A DNA stretch of 64,000 nt. It comes from Neiella litorisoli (lineage in GTDB: Bacteria > Pseudomonadota > Gammaproteobacteria > Enterobacterales > Neiellaceae). Below are positions 1-9,275 of the stretch, one piece after another. The translations under genes were made by a program, and so were the position numbers. The DNA is taken from assembly GCF_014773395.1 (NCBI RefSeq), contig NZ_JACXAF010000003.1, positions 1 to 64,000 on the forward strand. The letters are read 5' to 3'. The notes beneath the pieces were generated by a model. The model was not told the origin of the DNA. It searched no databases and saw only the letters and a program-made list of their open reading frames with translations. Every line of letters begins with the position of its first letter. Within the stretch, counting starts at the first letter, position 1.

Positions 1-1117
1 TCAGTGCGCCAATCTGCAGAACGATCATTGATGGAGGCATCAAATAATGCGCTGAGGTGCTTCAGCCGACATGGATGTCGGGTGTAGAGCGATCCATGGA
101 TGGACTCGAGCGTCACCGAAGGGCATTGTTTGCTGCCGACTTAGGACTTATTGTTTTGGCTGCGGGTCTAGCTGCATCAAGTGTCCAATATCAAAGACGC
201 CGAGAAATCGTCCCTGATGACTCAACTGCAGCCACTTCAACTTACAGCGGATGTTGTCGCAGCTTGCGAGTTGTCTAGTAGAGACGCCGTAAATACTTCC
301 ATGTAGGCTCTGCTGCCGCATCCCTGCGGCAGAAGCTCGACAATCCAACTCCCAAGCGGCTCTCAAACCGTCAGCATGCCAAATCAGCCCAGAGCGATAG
401 TAAACCTCGCAACTTGCTGCTTCAGGCGGCATGGATGCCGCATGCAGAGCGACACAAGGATGTGCTTGAGCGTCAGCATGGGGTGAGGTTTGCTCTCGCT
501 GTTGTTCGCGAATGCTGCTTGTTCCTCGTGAGAAATCTTCGCCGTTTGCAAGCTGTCTCGTCGAGACGCCGTAAATACTTTGCTGGCGGGCTCCTGCCCT
601 CTGCAAAGCCCCGCTCCGGCGTCCTGCCTGCGCGACAACTTAATAAAGTTGTCCCATATAGGCTCTGCTGCCTCATCCCTGCGGCAGAAGCTCGACAATC
701 CAACTCCCAAGCGGCTCTCAAACCGTCCGTGCGCCAATCTATCCAGAGCGATAGTAAACCTCGCAACTTGCTGCTTCAGGCGGCATGGATGCCGCATGCA
801 GAGCGACACAAGGATGTGCTTGAGCGCCAGCATGGGGTGAGGTTTGCTCTCGCAGTTGTTCGCGAATGTCGATTCTGTTCTCAAGAGTCGGCTTCGCCGC
901 TTGCGAGCTGTCTTGACGAGACGCCGTGAAATCATCCCTGATGGCTCTACAGACGCTTCCCTGCGGCAGAAGCTCGACGATCCAACTCCCAAGCGACTCT
1001 CAAACCGTCAGTGCGATCTCCTTCGCAGCCAATACCCACAGGGAGTGTGTGATCATTGTCGTGCAAGCCTCTGTTACACTGAATGGATGGCAATGGGCCA
1101 GTAATAGGGATGGGTAT
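1..1117. repeat. Non-coding palindrome-rich repeat block, left copy
   Basis: No convincing gene lies here; the open frames are low-complexity and change with each repeat. A stretch at 306-514 recurs as a direct repeat at 661-868 (offset about 355 bp), and part of it recurs again near 953-1015. The first 200 bases (about 40-195) are nearly identical to the reverse complement of about 15359-15507. Each unit carries a hairpin around CATGGATG: 66-81 (CCGACAT/ATGTCGG), 426-441 and 780-795 (GCGGCAT/ATGCCGC). A second small hairpin follows each one. The stems differ but stay paired. Confidence 0.8.
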
Positions 1118-1525
1118 ATGTTCGACCGACACAACGTAGCAACAAAAACTCTGGTGACTTTGCTGACACTCAGCAGTCTGCTGGGATTTCTTTTGTTTGG
1201 TTATATGGTGTTGCCAGAGGTCGCCGGCGATGACTCAGGTTTGTACCTGTATCAAGCCTTACTCACAGGATTATTGGCTTGGATGATCTCCAGAAAGAGC
1301 ATCATGGCATTGCGCATCACAGGCGTTTTGAGCCTCGTTCAGATCATTGAAATTGAAGCTCAAAGCTGGTCTTTAGGCGTTGGCGCGCCACTCAAAATCT
1401 TGCTGTCGTGGCAGGCCAACGGTATCGAATATGGGGTTAACCTCTATGCCTTGTTTATTATGCTACTGATTTGGCTGGCCTATCGAAAATTTCGCCAACA
1501 AGATGCAGCCGAAGTCAGTCACTAA
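1118..1525 (+). CDS. Small membrane protein of unknown function
   Basis: A 135-residue protein that I do not recognise. The start is ATG 1118, chosen because AGGGA at 1106-1110 sits 7 bases upstream; the frame is open further upstream but only through repeat sequence. It shows about four hydrophobic segments (roughly residues 10-30, 44-60, 65-80 and 105-123) and a short basic/polar C-terminus, so an inner-membrane protein is likely. Its stop overlaps the stop of the convergent AEC transporter gene by four bases. It adjoins the left repeat block, and its promoter must lie in or beside that block. No catalytic motif is visible. Confidence 0.6.
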   Translation: MFDRHNVATKTLVTLLTLSSLLGFLLFGYMVLPEVAGDDSGLYLYQALLTGLLAWMISRKSIMALRITGVLSLVQIIEIEAQSWSLGVGAPLKILLSWQANGIEYGVNLYALFIMLLIWLAYRKFRQQDAAEVSH

Positions 1526-2463
1526 ATGAGCGCTAGCGAACGCAGCGCCAGCAAACCCAAGGTTGTGGTTAGCACCGCAAATACGGTGGTCACCGCAATA
1601 ATATCGGCCGCTAAATCCGCGTCTCCCGCCATTTGCTTGGCCATCACAAAGCTGGCCGTAGCCGATGGCGTTGCCATCATCAAATACAAAATACCCAAGT
1701 TAACGTCTCTGAAGCCCAGCATCGCACCGCAGAGCACCGCGAATGCAGGCATCAACACTAGCTTCACCACCGAAGCTTGCACAATCAGGCTACGATTTCC
1801 TTTCAACCGCTCAAGACTGAGCGAACCGCCAACACAAAGTAGTGCCAGTGGTAGCGTCATATTGGCAAGGTAGCGGCCACTGGTCATTAACCATTCCGGT
1901 AAGCTGATGCGAGCCAGCGCTAACAACAAACCTGCGGCAATGGCTAAAAATAAAGGGTTGGTCAGCATCGAGCCAATGGTTTGCTTGAGTAAGTTTTGTT
2001 CGGAACGACTTTGTGCTGCGCTGAGCACAACAATGGCCGTCAGGTTGTAGACAATGGCGATAATGGCAAGATAGATCCCTGCCGGCGCTAACGCATCGTT
2101 GCCAAAGGCATTGACGATGGTCGCTAAGCCGATGATGCCCATGTTGCCGCGAAAACAGCCTTGCACAAACACGCCGCGCTGGGCAGCCGCCATGTTGCGA
2201 CCGTACCACCACAATAGCGCTGCTGAACCCAAGGTTATCGCCGTTGCTGTTGCCAGCAATTTGGGTTGAATCAGCGCCGCGACATCTGCGCTAGCGACAT
2301 TAAGGAATAATAAGCAAGGCAAGGTGACATTGAACACCAGACTGGAGCCACTTTGAATAAAGTCGGCTGAAATCATGCCTCGACGACGAAACACATAACC
2401 CAGTACCATCATCAACAAAATTGGCGTGGTAACCGATAACGAAAAGCCAAAGGCTTGCAACAT
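1522..2463 (-). CDS. AEC-family transporter (auxin efflux carrier-like permease)
   Basis: A 313-residue integral membrane protein starting at ATG 2463. It has about ten hydrophobic segments in two halves separated by a more polar centre, the usual AEC/PF03547 plan. Family-like features are the N-terminal 'PILLMMVLGYVFRRRG' stretch and the C-terminal 'PSATASFVMAKQMAGD' stretch with conserved Pro and Asn/Ser positions. AEC members in bacteria export or import small organic anions such as malate or malonate, so the substrate here cannot be named. It is divergent from the acetyltransferase gene at 2638 across about 170 bases and is probably monocistronic. Confidence 0.8.
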   Translation of the reverse strand: MLQAFGFSLSVTTPILLMMVLGYVFRRRGMISADFIQSGSSLVFNVTLPCLLFLNVASADVAALIQPKLLATATAITLGSAALLWWYGRNMAAAQRGVFVQGCFRGNMGIIGLATIVNAFGNDALAPAGIYLAIIAIVYNLTAIVVLSAAQSRSEQNLLKQTIGSMLTNPLFLAIAAGLLLALARISLPEWLMTSGRYLANMTLPLALLCVGGSLSLERLKGNRSLIVQASVVKLVLMPAFAVLCGAMLGFRDVNLGILYLMMATPSATASFVMAKQMAGDADLAADIIAVTTVFAVLTTTLGLLALRSLALI

Positions 2464-2637
2464 AGGTAAAGTCTTCCTGTATGACCAATGTTTTTGAAGT
2501 GGTAAGTTGGATGGTGGGTAATGTATCGTAAATTGGCAGATAAAGCTTGTTGACCTTGGTCGATGGCAGACATTTTTGCCGGACCAACTATCTTTGCCAA
2601 TTCAATGACTGACTTGTTTCACTGATATGGAGCCACA

Positions 2638-3195
2638 ATGCCATCGGAATTCGAAAAAATGCTGAGCGGTCAGCACTATAACCCCTTCGACGCGGAGCTC
2701 ATGGCATTGCGCAAAAATGCCCGACAACTGACTGAACAGCTTAATCAGATCAGTATGAGTGAGATCCCCAAACGGACCCGACTGATCAAATCACTCTTCG
2801 GCTCAACCGGCAAACATATTTACATTGAATCAAATTTTCGCTGCGACTATGGCGTCAACATTCATGTCGGCGAGAACTTTTACGCCAATTTTGATTGTGT
2901 GATCTTGGATGTCGCTGAAGTTCGAATTGGTGACAATTGCCTAATGGCACCGCAAGTTGGCATTTACACCCCTGGTCATCCGCTCGACCGCAAAGAGCGG
3001 GTCAGTGGTCTGGAATTTGGTTTGCCGGTGACGATTGGTGATGACTGTTGGATTGGCGGCCATGCGGTGATTAATCCGGGAGTCACCCTAGGTGACAATG
3101 TGGTTGTTGCGTCCGGAGCGGTGGTGACCAAAAGCTTTGGTGATAATGTCGTGATTGGCGGCAATCCGGCGCGTGTGATGAAACAAATTAGCTAA
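2638..3195 (+). CDS. Sugar O-acetyltransferase (LacA/Maa/NodL-type hexapeptide)
   Basis: A 185-residue acetyl-CoA-dependent O-acetyltransferase. Residues 1-60 form the helical maltose-acetyltransferase N-terminal domain ('EFEKMLSGQHYNPFDAEL'). From about residue 60 there are left-handed beta-helix repeats, including 'IGDDCWIGGHAVINPGVTLG' and 'NVVIGGNPARV'. The likely catalytic His is in 'YTPGHPLD'. The family acetylates free sugars or galactosides in the cytoplasm; the exact acceptor is not readable. The start is ATG 2638 with GGAG upstream. Its stop overlaps that of the convergent transporter gene by four bases. Confidence 0.9.
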   Translation: MPSEFEKMLSGQHYNPFDAELMALRKNARQLTEQLNQISMSEIPKRTRLIKSLFGSTGKHIYIESNFRCDYGVNIHVGENFYANFDCVILDVAEVRIGDNCLMAPQVGIYTPGHPLDRKERVSGLEFGLPVTIGDDCWIGGHAVINPGVTLGDNVVVASGAVVTKSFGDNVVIGGNPARVMKQIS

Positions 3196-4514
3196 TCAGG
3201 TCGGTGTAACTGCCGGTAGCGATTGCCAATATTCAGCGCAAGGGCAATGACCACGATGGCGACAACGACAATAAAATACAGAAAACTCTTGGGGTGAAGA
3301 GCTAGCACGTTGAGGCCAACGAACACAGTGAGCCCTTGCAGCATATCGCCACCGCGAACGCACAGTGTTTCGATCAGCGCTCTGGCTTCATAACGCTCCT
3401 GTCGTGATGTTGGAATGTAGAGCATTTGTTTAACCGTGTTCATGAGCGAGTAATCGAGGCTGTTTTCAACAATCTTGATGATTTTGAACAGCAGTAAAGC
3501 ACCAACAAAGAGCACCAGGGCATAGCCGATAAAAATAAATAGAGGCACCAAAACTAGCGATAGTTTGACGCCAAAAGCGTTGATAAATCGTGAAACGACA
3601 AAGAATTGCAATAGTGCGCTGCCGATATTCACGGCCAGAAAATAGTTGCTGTAGAACTGCTTGATGTAGGCGTTTTTCGATAACTCCACCGACCCCGACT
3701 CAAGTGCCATATCATAGTTGTGCTCGACCAGCAGACTAACCAAATATTCGCCCAATGAATTGGTCCAACTAAACAACAGCACAAACAGGGCGATGAGCAT
3801 CAGGTATCGATTTGCTCGGATCAGCGCAAAAGCATTGAACAGCTTGGTTGGTTGTTTCGGCCGATCAAGATTGAGTTTGACCTGGCTCGACTTAGCAAAT
3901 AGCACCGGCAACTGCGACAGCATTAAGGTGATGGCGCCTGCAGCCAGAATAATTCGGCTATCTAATTCTAGCGGTAATGCCTTGGCCGCCATGGCTCCTA
4001 TCATTGCCCCCATCGACGCGCCAAATGCAATCAGACCAAACAAGCGCTTGCCGCTGTCTTCATCAAGTCGGTCACTGGCATAGGCCCAAAATTGACTGAT
4101 GGTTAATACCCCAAATGCGCCCAGCCAGATGTAAAACAAAAGACCAATAGCCAGTCCGGCGAGGCTCGCCAGTAAAAACAACACAAACGACAAAATGAAG
4201 AAGGACATCACCGCCATCATAAAGCGGCGGCTGCTGAAGCGTCGTGAAAATGCGCCATAAGCGGGTAGCAAAAACAGCAGTAATAGCGCCTGAAAAGCGG
4301 TGGCATAGCTCTTTAGCTCAGAACCTTGCTCCACCAGAATTAGCTCCTCGCGAACGGGCTTGAGGATATAGGCGGTGAACATCAACATGAACAGAATGAA
4401 AAACAGCGATAGAACTTTTAGCCCTTCGCCAGGCTGAACGTCGCCGCCCAACCTGAGCACTCGCTCAAGCACGGAGTACTCAGGTTGCGATCGGTAATGA
4501 GCCGAAAACGTCAT
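3192..4514 (-). CDS. MFS / NTP-NDP exchanger-like membrane transporter
   Basis: A 440-residue polytopic protein with about 12 hydrophobic segments. The N-terminus contains 'YILKPVREELIL', like the 'LRPVRD' signature in bacterial MFS proteins related to ATP:ADP (NTP/NDP) antiporters; a later 'RYEARALIETLCVRGGD' segment also fits that group. Free-living bacteria carry such proteins with unknown substrates, so nucleotide transport is only a possibility. Its ATG overlaps the TAA of the upstream phosphatase gene by one base (TAATG at 4512-4516), so the two are almost certainly translationally coupled. That coupling suggests transport of something produced or regulated by the secreted phosphatase/kinase protein. 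Confidence 0.75.
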   Translation of the reverse strand: MTFSAHYRSQPEYSVLERVLRLGGDVQPGEGLKVLSLFFILFMLMFTAYILKPVREELILVEQGSELKSYATAFQALLLLFLLPAYGAFSRRFSSRRFMMAVMSFFILSFVLFLLASLAGLAIGLLFYIWLGAFGVLTISQFWAYASDRLDEDSGKRLFGLIAFGASMGAMIGAMAAKALPLELDSRIILAAGAITLMLSQLPVLFAKSSQVKLNLDRPKQPTKLFNAFALIRANRYLMLIALFVLLFSWTNSLGEYLVSLLVEHNYDMALESGSVELSKNAYIKQFYSNYFLAVNIGSALLQFFVVSRFINAFGVKLSLVLVPLFIFIGYALVLFVGALLLFKIIKIVENSLDYSLMNTVKQMLYIPTSRQERYEARALIETLCVRGGDMLQGLTVFVGLNVLALHPKSFLYFIVVVAIVVIALALNIGNRYRQLHRPD

Positions 4515-6334
4515 TATTTTGCTTTTCTCAAAATGTAGTCACGACGCTTAACGATGGCATTAATCTGGCTATTGCTCAGGTAATCTGACAAGGCTTCTTT
4601 GAGTTTTTCTTGAGTGAGACCACGCAGCCGTTTTTCATAGAGATTCGATAGCCGGAAGGTTGAGCGGCGATACATTTTCGGTTTGCCGACTGTATCGCCA
4701 AAGGCTTGCGAGTGATCGATGAACATGCCGAAGAACTCTTCATCCCAAAGAATATTGCCGTTGTTACGGTCAATGTTGAACGTCAAGGTATCGAAGTTGA
4801 GCATTAATCGGGTCCAACCTAGTTCCTCACAAATGCCTGCGTATTCGATTCTATGGTCTTTCCTGTGGTTATCATCAATCAGGTTTTCGACCCATAGTTG
4901 CACTGCACCTTCCTTGCCATTAATGGTCCGCAACACCGTCGGCGGCACTAGGTTTTGGCCAAGCAGACGGTCAAGCTTATAAGCGGCAACTTCAAACACG
5001 TAGCGATCGCCGCTCTTATTGAAGGTTTTAAACGAGGCGCGGAGCTGGGTCTCACCTTGCTTTAAGGTGAGTACTCGTGAGCGGGTCACGCCTTTGCCGA
5101 TGGCACTGTTGTCGATGATTTCTGCTGTTTTCAGAAACTGCTCGACATCCTCGTCTTTCATCCCCGGCGGGTTGTGACGAAAACGCTCGGTTTCCGCAAC
5201 GATGTTGCTGCCAAATTGATTATTGAGGTGATGACCTGTCGGTTGATCGTGCGACAGTAATAGGGCCGACGGGGTTCCGCCGTAGTAATTGGTTAACATT
5301 CCGGTGTCAGCTAAAATCACGGCGCCGTCAACTCGGCTGACGAGACGACGATATCTGACCGAGTGGCCGACGACGATGTGGTCGATCTGATATTTCTTCT
5401 GGGCTTTTTCGACCGTGTAGGATTCGAGTAGCTCAGGGCAGAATGCGTTGCCGCGATACCAAAATGGCCCGGTCTGAGAAAACAACAAACTGTCTTGGGC
5501 TTCGACAAACTGTTTGGCGGCTTTGTACCAAGGTTGGCGTTTTGCGTTGCGACTATCTAGAAAGGCTAAGGCAGCGGATTCACCCGAGTAGTTGAGCAAG
5601 GTGAAGGGCAAAATACCGAATTCAAGCAGGTCATCAAACGGTTTTTGGTAGTCATTTAAAGCTTGCGTTGTGACTTCGTTGAGCTGATCAATGGACAGCT
5701 CGAGGGAATCGAGTGATAAACCACCATGAACGAACACCTGATTATTGACTTTGACTGCCGCTCGACCATGTTTGCGCAGCCACTTGCCGATGTCGCCTTG
5801 GGGCGAAAAGGCCTGCATCAAGCCGGTAAATCCCTCTGGAAAGTTGCCTTCAAAATCGCTGGTAATGTCCTTTTCGTTTGGAAACAACTTACTGTATTTT
5901 TTGAATAAATCATCGCGCAATGATTTCGATGACAAGTCTTTGTAACTGGCAAATTCAATATCGCTGACGTAGCGGTAGTCGCCGGTCATGAGCATGATTT
6001 CATGATTACCTAAGAGTTGACTGTAGCCGCCGCCAGCCGCTTCCGCTTGCTGTTGCAACTTCATCATCAATTCAACAACCTGACGAGAGCCTGAACCGCG
6101 GTCGACCAGATCACCAAGGCTGACTAGATGGCGATTGCCGCCAATCCAATTGAGCTGTGCATCAACCACCTTGAGCTCTTGTAGTAGCGAGGTGAGCTCA
6201 TCAAATGCGCCATGAATATCGCCGATAACCACTACTTCTGCATCCGTTGTAATGGTTTCAGCTTGTGACTGCAACGGCTGGGCAAGCAGCATCAACAACA
6301 GTGCTGTGAGGAGCATTGATATCCGTGGTGTCAT
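4514..6334 (-). CDS. Secreted metallophosphatase fused to a kinase-like domain
   Basis: A 606-residue protein with a signal peptide (residues 1-25). Residues 33-350 are a calcineurin/PP2A-type metallophosphatase: GDIHG 38-42, GDLVDRG 74-80, GNHE 109-112 and GHS 323-325 supply the metal ligands. Residues 415-606 look like a separate protein/lipid-kinase-like fold. Lys436 lies in 'ASFKTF', a Glu-containing helix follows at 445-455, a catalytic-loop-like 'DRNNGN' is at 522-527, and a metal-binding 'IDHSQAF' is at 539-545. The arrangement resembles HipA, FAM20 and PI3/4-kinase-related families, but this is motif reading only. Start ATG 6334 has AAGGA nine bases upstream. It is coupled to the transporter gene downstream. 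The signal peptide places it outside the cytoplasm, which is unusual for a kinase fold. Confidence 0.8.
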   Translation of the reverse strand: MTPRISMLLTALLLMLLAQPLQSQAETITTDAEVVVIGDIHGAFDELTSLLQELKVVDAQLNWIGGNRHLVSLGDLVDRGSGSRQVVELMMKLQQQAEAAGGGYSQLLGNHEIMLMTGDYRYVSDIEFASYKDLSSKSLRDDLFKKYSKLFPNEKDITSDFEGNFPEGFTGLMQAFSPQGDIGKWLRKHGRAAVKVNNQVFVHGGLSLDSLELSIDQLNEVTTQALNDYQKPFDDLLEFGILPFTLLNYSGESAALAFLDSRNAKRQPWYKAAKQFVEAQDSLLFSQTGPFWYRGNAFCPELLESYTVEKAQKKYQIDHIVVGHSVRYRRLVSRVDGAVILADTGMLTNYYGGTPSALLLSHDQPTGHHLNNQFGSNIVAETERFRHNPPGMKDEDVEQFLKTAEIIDNSAIGKGVTRSRVLTLKQGETQLRASFKTFNKSGDRYVFEVAAYKLDRLLGQNLVPPTVLRTINGKEGAVQLWVENLIDDNHRKDHRIEYAGICEELGWTRLMLNFDTLTFNIDRNNGNILWDEEFFGMFIDHSQAFGDTVGKPKMYRRSTFRLSNLYEKRLRGLTQEKLKEALSDYLSNSQINAIVKRRDYILRKAK

Positions 6335-6572
6335 TGATAAATTCCTTATTAGCGTCAGTTGGTTAAAAGCTAGTTGGCGATATGAAGGTGTGCAAGATTT
6401 AATCGGTTTTTAATGCGTCGAATCAGATTTTGCGTAATGCCGCAGAATTGACCCAATTAGGCAAATTGTTAAGCCTTCGCATGTCACTTGTTGCACAGGG
6501 TATGCTAGGGTGTTGGGGTCTTATCTAGTGTTGAGGGCTTTTTATCTGTTTGCCCCGTTTAAGGATGATGTA

Positions 6573-7589
6573 ATGACTTGTTCCGCTAAGCTTTTGGCTG
6601 CTGTATTGCTGTGCAGCATGAGTGTTGCTCATAGCCAAGAACTGACTTCTCCGGCAGAGCCATCATTGGACACGCCCGCCACAACTGGCAACAAAACTCA
6701 GACTGTTTCAACATCGGCAGATAACCCGGTGGCGAATATTGATGACAAACCGGCAAAGCCAACTAAGCCGGCGAAAAGCAAGCCGGAACCTTTGGTGCTG
6801 CCGGAGCCTGAGGTCCAGCAAGGTGCGTTGTTGGCAAATACCTTTACCCTTGGCGATGTATCAATTCACTATCGAACCGTTGGCACTGGCGCGCCATTGT
6901 TGCTGGTTCATGGTTTTCTTGATTCTGGCGAGCTATGGCAACCTTATCTTGATCGTCTGTCGAACCACTTTCAGGTGATTGTCCCTGATCTTCGCGGCCA
7001 TGGTTTATCCACTAATCCATCGGAAATGTTTTCTTATCGTGAGGCAGCAGCCGATTTATCGGCATTAATGGCTCATTTGAATATCGCCAAATTTGATGCG
7101 GTCGGTTACGGTGAAGGGGCGTTGACACTCACTCGAATGGCCATTGAGCAACCCAAGCGAATTGGCAAGTTGGTCCTAATTGGCTCGGGCTCTTACCTTG
7201 CCGAGTCGGCTCGCGAACAGCAGCGCAAAGCAAAGGGCTTTAACCACTTTTCTAAGGCGTTTCAAAGTAAGTTAGTGGCGCTTCACCCTGGCGGTCAGCC
7301 GCAAGTTGACGCATTGCTCGCTCAATATCGAGCATTGGCTGCTGACTATCAGCAACCTAACTTCTCGCCGCCGCAGTTGCAGAAAATTATTGCCGATACA
7401 TTGATGATTAATGGCCAGCACGATAAGTATTTCCCATTGGAGCCAGTGCTGGATCAACACCGCCACTTGAAGCAATCAAGCCTGTGGTTAATACCTGATC
7501 GTAACCATGATCTGGTGTTCTATGGCGCGCCGCCATCGCTGGAAAATGAGTTCATGCGGATCTTGTTGGCGCATTTAAAAAAAGAATAG
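6573..7589 (+). CDS. Exported alpha/beta-hydrolase-fold protein lacking nucleophile Ser
   Basis: A 338-residue protein: signal peptide (1-23), Pro/Lys/Thr-rich linker to about residue 85, then an alpha/beta-hydrolase domain. An oxyanion-type 'LLVHGFLDSGELW' and 'VPDLRGHGLS' are present, as are an acidic position in 'GQHDKYF' and a His in 'DRNHDLVF'. The nucleophile elbow, normally G-x-S-x-G, reads G-Y-G-E-G, with Gly180 (GGT at 7110-7112) in the Ser place. It may therefore be non-catalytic or use another residue. Start ATG 6573 is chosen because AAGGA at 6561 is well spaced and the signal peptide begins there. An intrinsic terminator follows. Confidence 0.75.
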   Translation: MTCSAKLLAAVLLCSMSVAHSQELTSPAEPSLDTPATTGNKTQTVSTSADNPVANIDDKPAKPTKPAKSKPEPLVLPEPEVQQGALLANTFTLGDVSIHYRTVGTGAPLLLVHGFLDSGELWQPYLDRLSNHFQVIVPDLRGHGLSTNPSEMFSYREAAADLSALMAHLNIAKFDAVGYGEGALTLTRMAIEQPKRIGKLVLIGSGSYLAESAREQQRKAKGFNHFSKAFQSKLVALHPGGQPQVDALLAQYRALAADYQQPNFSPPQLQKIIADTLMINGQHDKYFPLEPVLDQHRHLKQSSLWLIPDRNHDLVFYGAPPSLENEFMRILLAHLKKE

Positions 7590-7618
7590 ATGAACTAACG
7601 GTTGTCGTTATTCTGTTC

Positions 7619-7646
7619 AAGCGAGCCTCAATGGCTCGCTTTTTTT
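7619..7646 (+). terminator. Intrinsic terminator after the hydrolase gene
   Basis: A nine-base-pair stem (AAGCGAGCC/GGCTCGCTT) with a TCAAT loop is followed by a run of T. It isolates the hydrolase gene from the nif operon. Confidence 0.9.
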
Positions 7647-7675
7647 GTCTCTAACAGGCCCATGCTGGCACCCTT

Positions 7676-7691
7676 TGTCGTAAACCTTACA
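7676..7691 (+). promoter_or_regulatory. Candidate NifA upstream activator site
   Basis: The bases read TGT-N10-ACA exactly (TGT 7676-7678, ACA 7689-7691), the known NifA enhancer pattern. It lies about 110 bases before the candidate -24 element, a normal enhancer distance. The motif is short and can occur by chance; the support is its position ahead of nifE. Confidence 0.5.
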
Positions 7692-7785
7692 ATAATTAAA
7701 TCAATTAAATCATTATGTTAATGGAGGTCCGAAGTTTGCACTGGTTCCTATGAAGACTGTTTTAGCAAGAACGGACAATGGTTGC

Positions 7786-7802
7786 TTGGCACTAGTGCCG
7801 TT
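7786..7802 (+). promoter_or_regulatory. Candidate sigma54 promoter of nifE
   Basis: TTGGCAC with GG at 7788-7789 is a full -24 element. Ten bases further on the -12 position reads GT rather than the usual GC, so the match is imperfect. The predicted start point near 7813 would leave a leader of about 20 bases containing AGGAGG at 7822-7827. GGCACTAGTGCC here is also a perfect palindrome and could instead be an operator. Confidence 0.35.
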
Positions 7803-7833
7803 GAGCCGGTCTTTGCTTCTCAGGAGGAGCCCA

Positions 7834-9273
7834 ATGAAACGTAGTGAAATCGCCGAATTATTAGATGAACCCGCTTGTGAGCACAACAAAGGTGACAAAA
7901 GCGGTTGTAGTCGGCCAACCCCAGGTAATACCGCCGGAGGCTGCAGCTTCGATGGCGCACAAATCAGTTTGCTGCCGATTGCCGATGTTGCCCATATCAT
8001 TCACGGACCCATTGCCTGTGCCGGTAATAGTTGGAACAACCGTGGCACCCGAGCCAATGGCCGAAACCTGTTTCGTTTGGGCTTTACCACCGATCTAAAT
8101 GAGCAAGATGTCATTATGGGCCGTGCTGAAAAGCGCTTGCTCCACGCCATCAAAGAGGTCATTGAGCGTCACGATCCGCCAGCAGTATTTGTCTACATGA
8201 CCTGTGTCCCTGCGCTTGAAGGCAACGATGTCGATGCCATTTGCGATTTAGCACAGCAACGTTGGAAGCGCCCAGTGATTGCTGTTGATGCCGCAGGCTT
8301 CTATGGCAATAAAAACTTGGGCAACCGCATCGCTGGCGATGTCATGGTGCGCAAAGTCATTGGTACCGCTGAGCCGCCACCTAAACCCGTGATGCGCCAC
8401 GATGCGACCCGCAAAGTGCATGACATTGTGTTGATCGGCGAATACAACATTGCTGGTGAGTTTTGGCACATTTCACCGTTACTCGAACAACTTGGTTATC
8501 GAGTGCTGAGCTGCATGGCCGGTGACACTCGTTTTCATGAAATTCAAACCATGCATCGAGCCGATGCCGCCATGGTGGTTTGCTCGCGAGCACAAATCAA
8601 TGTTGCCCGGATGCTGGAGCAGCGTTGGGGGATCCCGTGGTTTGAAGGGAGCTTTTATGGCCTTGAGGACACTTCAGAGTCGCTTCGACAATTTGCCCGT
8701 CTGATTGGTGATCCAAAACTGATTGCTGAAACTGAACAACTGATTGCCTTTAAGGAAATGGAAACCAAAGCGCTGTTGGCTCCTTATCGTGATCGGCTGC
8801 AAGGCAAACGGGCATTGGTTTATACCGGCGGGGTGAAATCTTGGTCAGTGGTCGCTGCACTTCAGCAACTCGACATTGAAGTGGTTGCGACTGGCACGAA
8901 GAAATCAACCGAGCACGACAAAGCGCGTATTCGCGAGATTATGGGCCCAGATGCGTTAATGCTTGATGAGGGTGGGGCGCGCAATTTATTGGATGTGGCT
9001 GCCGAACACAACGCCGATCTAATGATTGCTGGTGGCCGCAACATGTACACCGCGCTCAAGGCGAAAATGCCATTTCTCGACATTAACCAAGAGCGCGAGC
9101 ATGCTTATGCGGGCTATGCCGGTCTGGTTAATTTGGCCAAGGAATTATGCCGAACCTTGGAAAGCCCAATTTGGCAAAAAGTTCGCAGTACCGCGCCATG
9201 GCTTGAGCCATCGGAGTTGATCCATTTAAGTGTGGTCCGTCATCAAGGCCGAAACATTGCGCGGGAGCACTAA
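7834..9273 (+). CDS. nifE: Nitrogenase FeMo-cofactor scaffold subunit NifE
   Basis: A 479-residue NifE. With NifN it forms the cytoplasmic alpha2-beta2 scaffold on which the NifB-derived cluster matures to FeMo-cofactor before transfer to NifDK. The N-terminus '[20 protein letters not shown]' is diagnostic, and P-cluster-type cysteines occur in '[10 protein letters not shown]' and '[10 protein letters not shown]'. The start is ATG 7834, since the family begins at '[11 protein letters not shown]' and AGGAGG lies seven bases upstream; in-frame codons back to 7750 are probably untranslated leader. nifN starts two bases after the stop. A candidate NifA/sigma54 promoter lies upstream. Confidence 0.95.
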   Translation: MKRSEIAELLDEPACEHNKGDKSGCSRPTPGNTAGGCSFDGAQISLLPIADVAHIIHGPIACAGNSWNNRGTRANGRNLFRLGFTTDLNEQDVIMGRAEKRLLHAIKEVIERHDPPAVFVYMTCVPALEGNDVDAICDLAQQRWKRPVIAVDAAGFYGNKNLGNRIAGDVMVRKVIGTAEPPPKPVMRHDATRKVHDIVLIGEYNIAGEFWHISPLLEQLGYRVLSCMAGDTRFHEIQTMHRADAAMVVCSRAQINVARMLEQRWGIPWFEGSFYGLEDTSESLRQFARLIGDPKLIAETEQLIAFKEMETKALLAPYRDRLQGKRALVYTGGVKSWSVVAALQQLDIEVVATGTKKSTEHDKARIREIMGPDALMLDEGGARNLLDVAAEHNADLMIAGGRNMYTALKAKMPFLDINQEREHAYAGYAGLVNLAKELCRTLESPIWQKVRSTAPWLEPSELIHLSVVRHQGRNIAREH

Positions 9274-9275
9274 TC

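Noticed and set aside
57-1104. Overlapping open frames in the first kilobase on both strands
   Set aside because: They follow the direct repeats and palindromes, have no ribosome-binding sites in sensible places and no domain character.
7664-7680. TGGCACCCTTTGTCG as a sigma54 promoter for nifE
   Set aside because: There is no GC at the -12 position at the needed spacing, and it would leave a leader of over 140 bases; TTGGCAC at 7786 fits better.
7750-7833. Upstream start for NifE adding 28 residues
   Set aside because: The family begins at the '[13 protein letters not shown]' position and a strong AGGAGG precedes ATG 7834; the extension would cover the candidate promoter.
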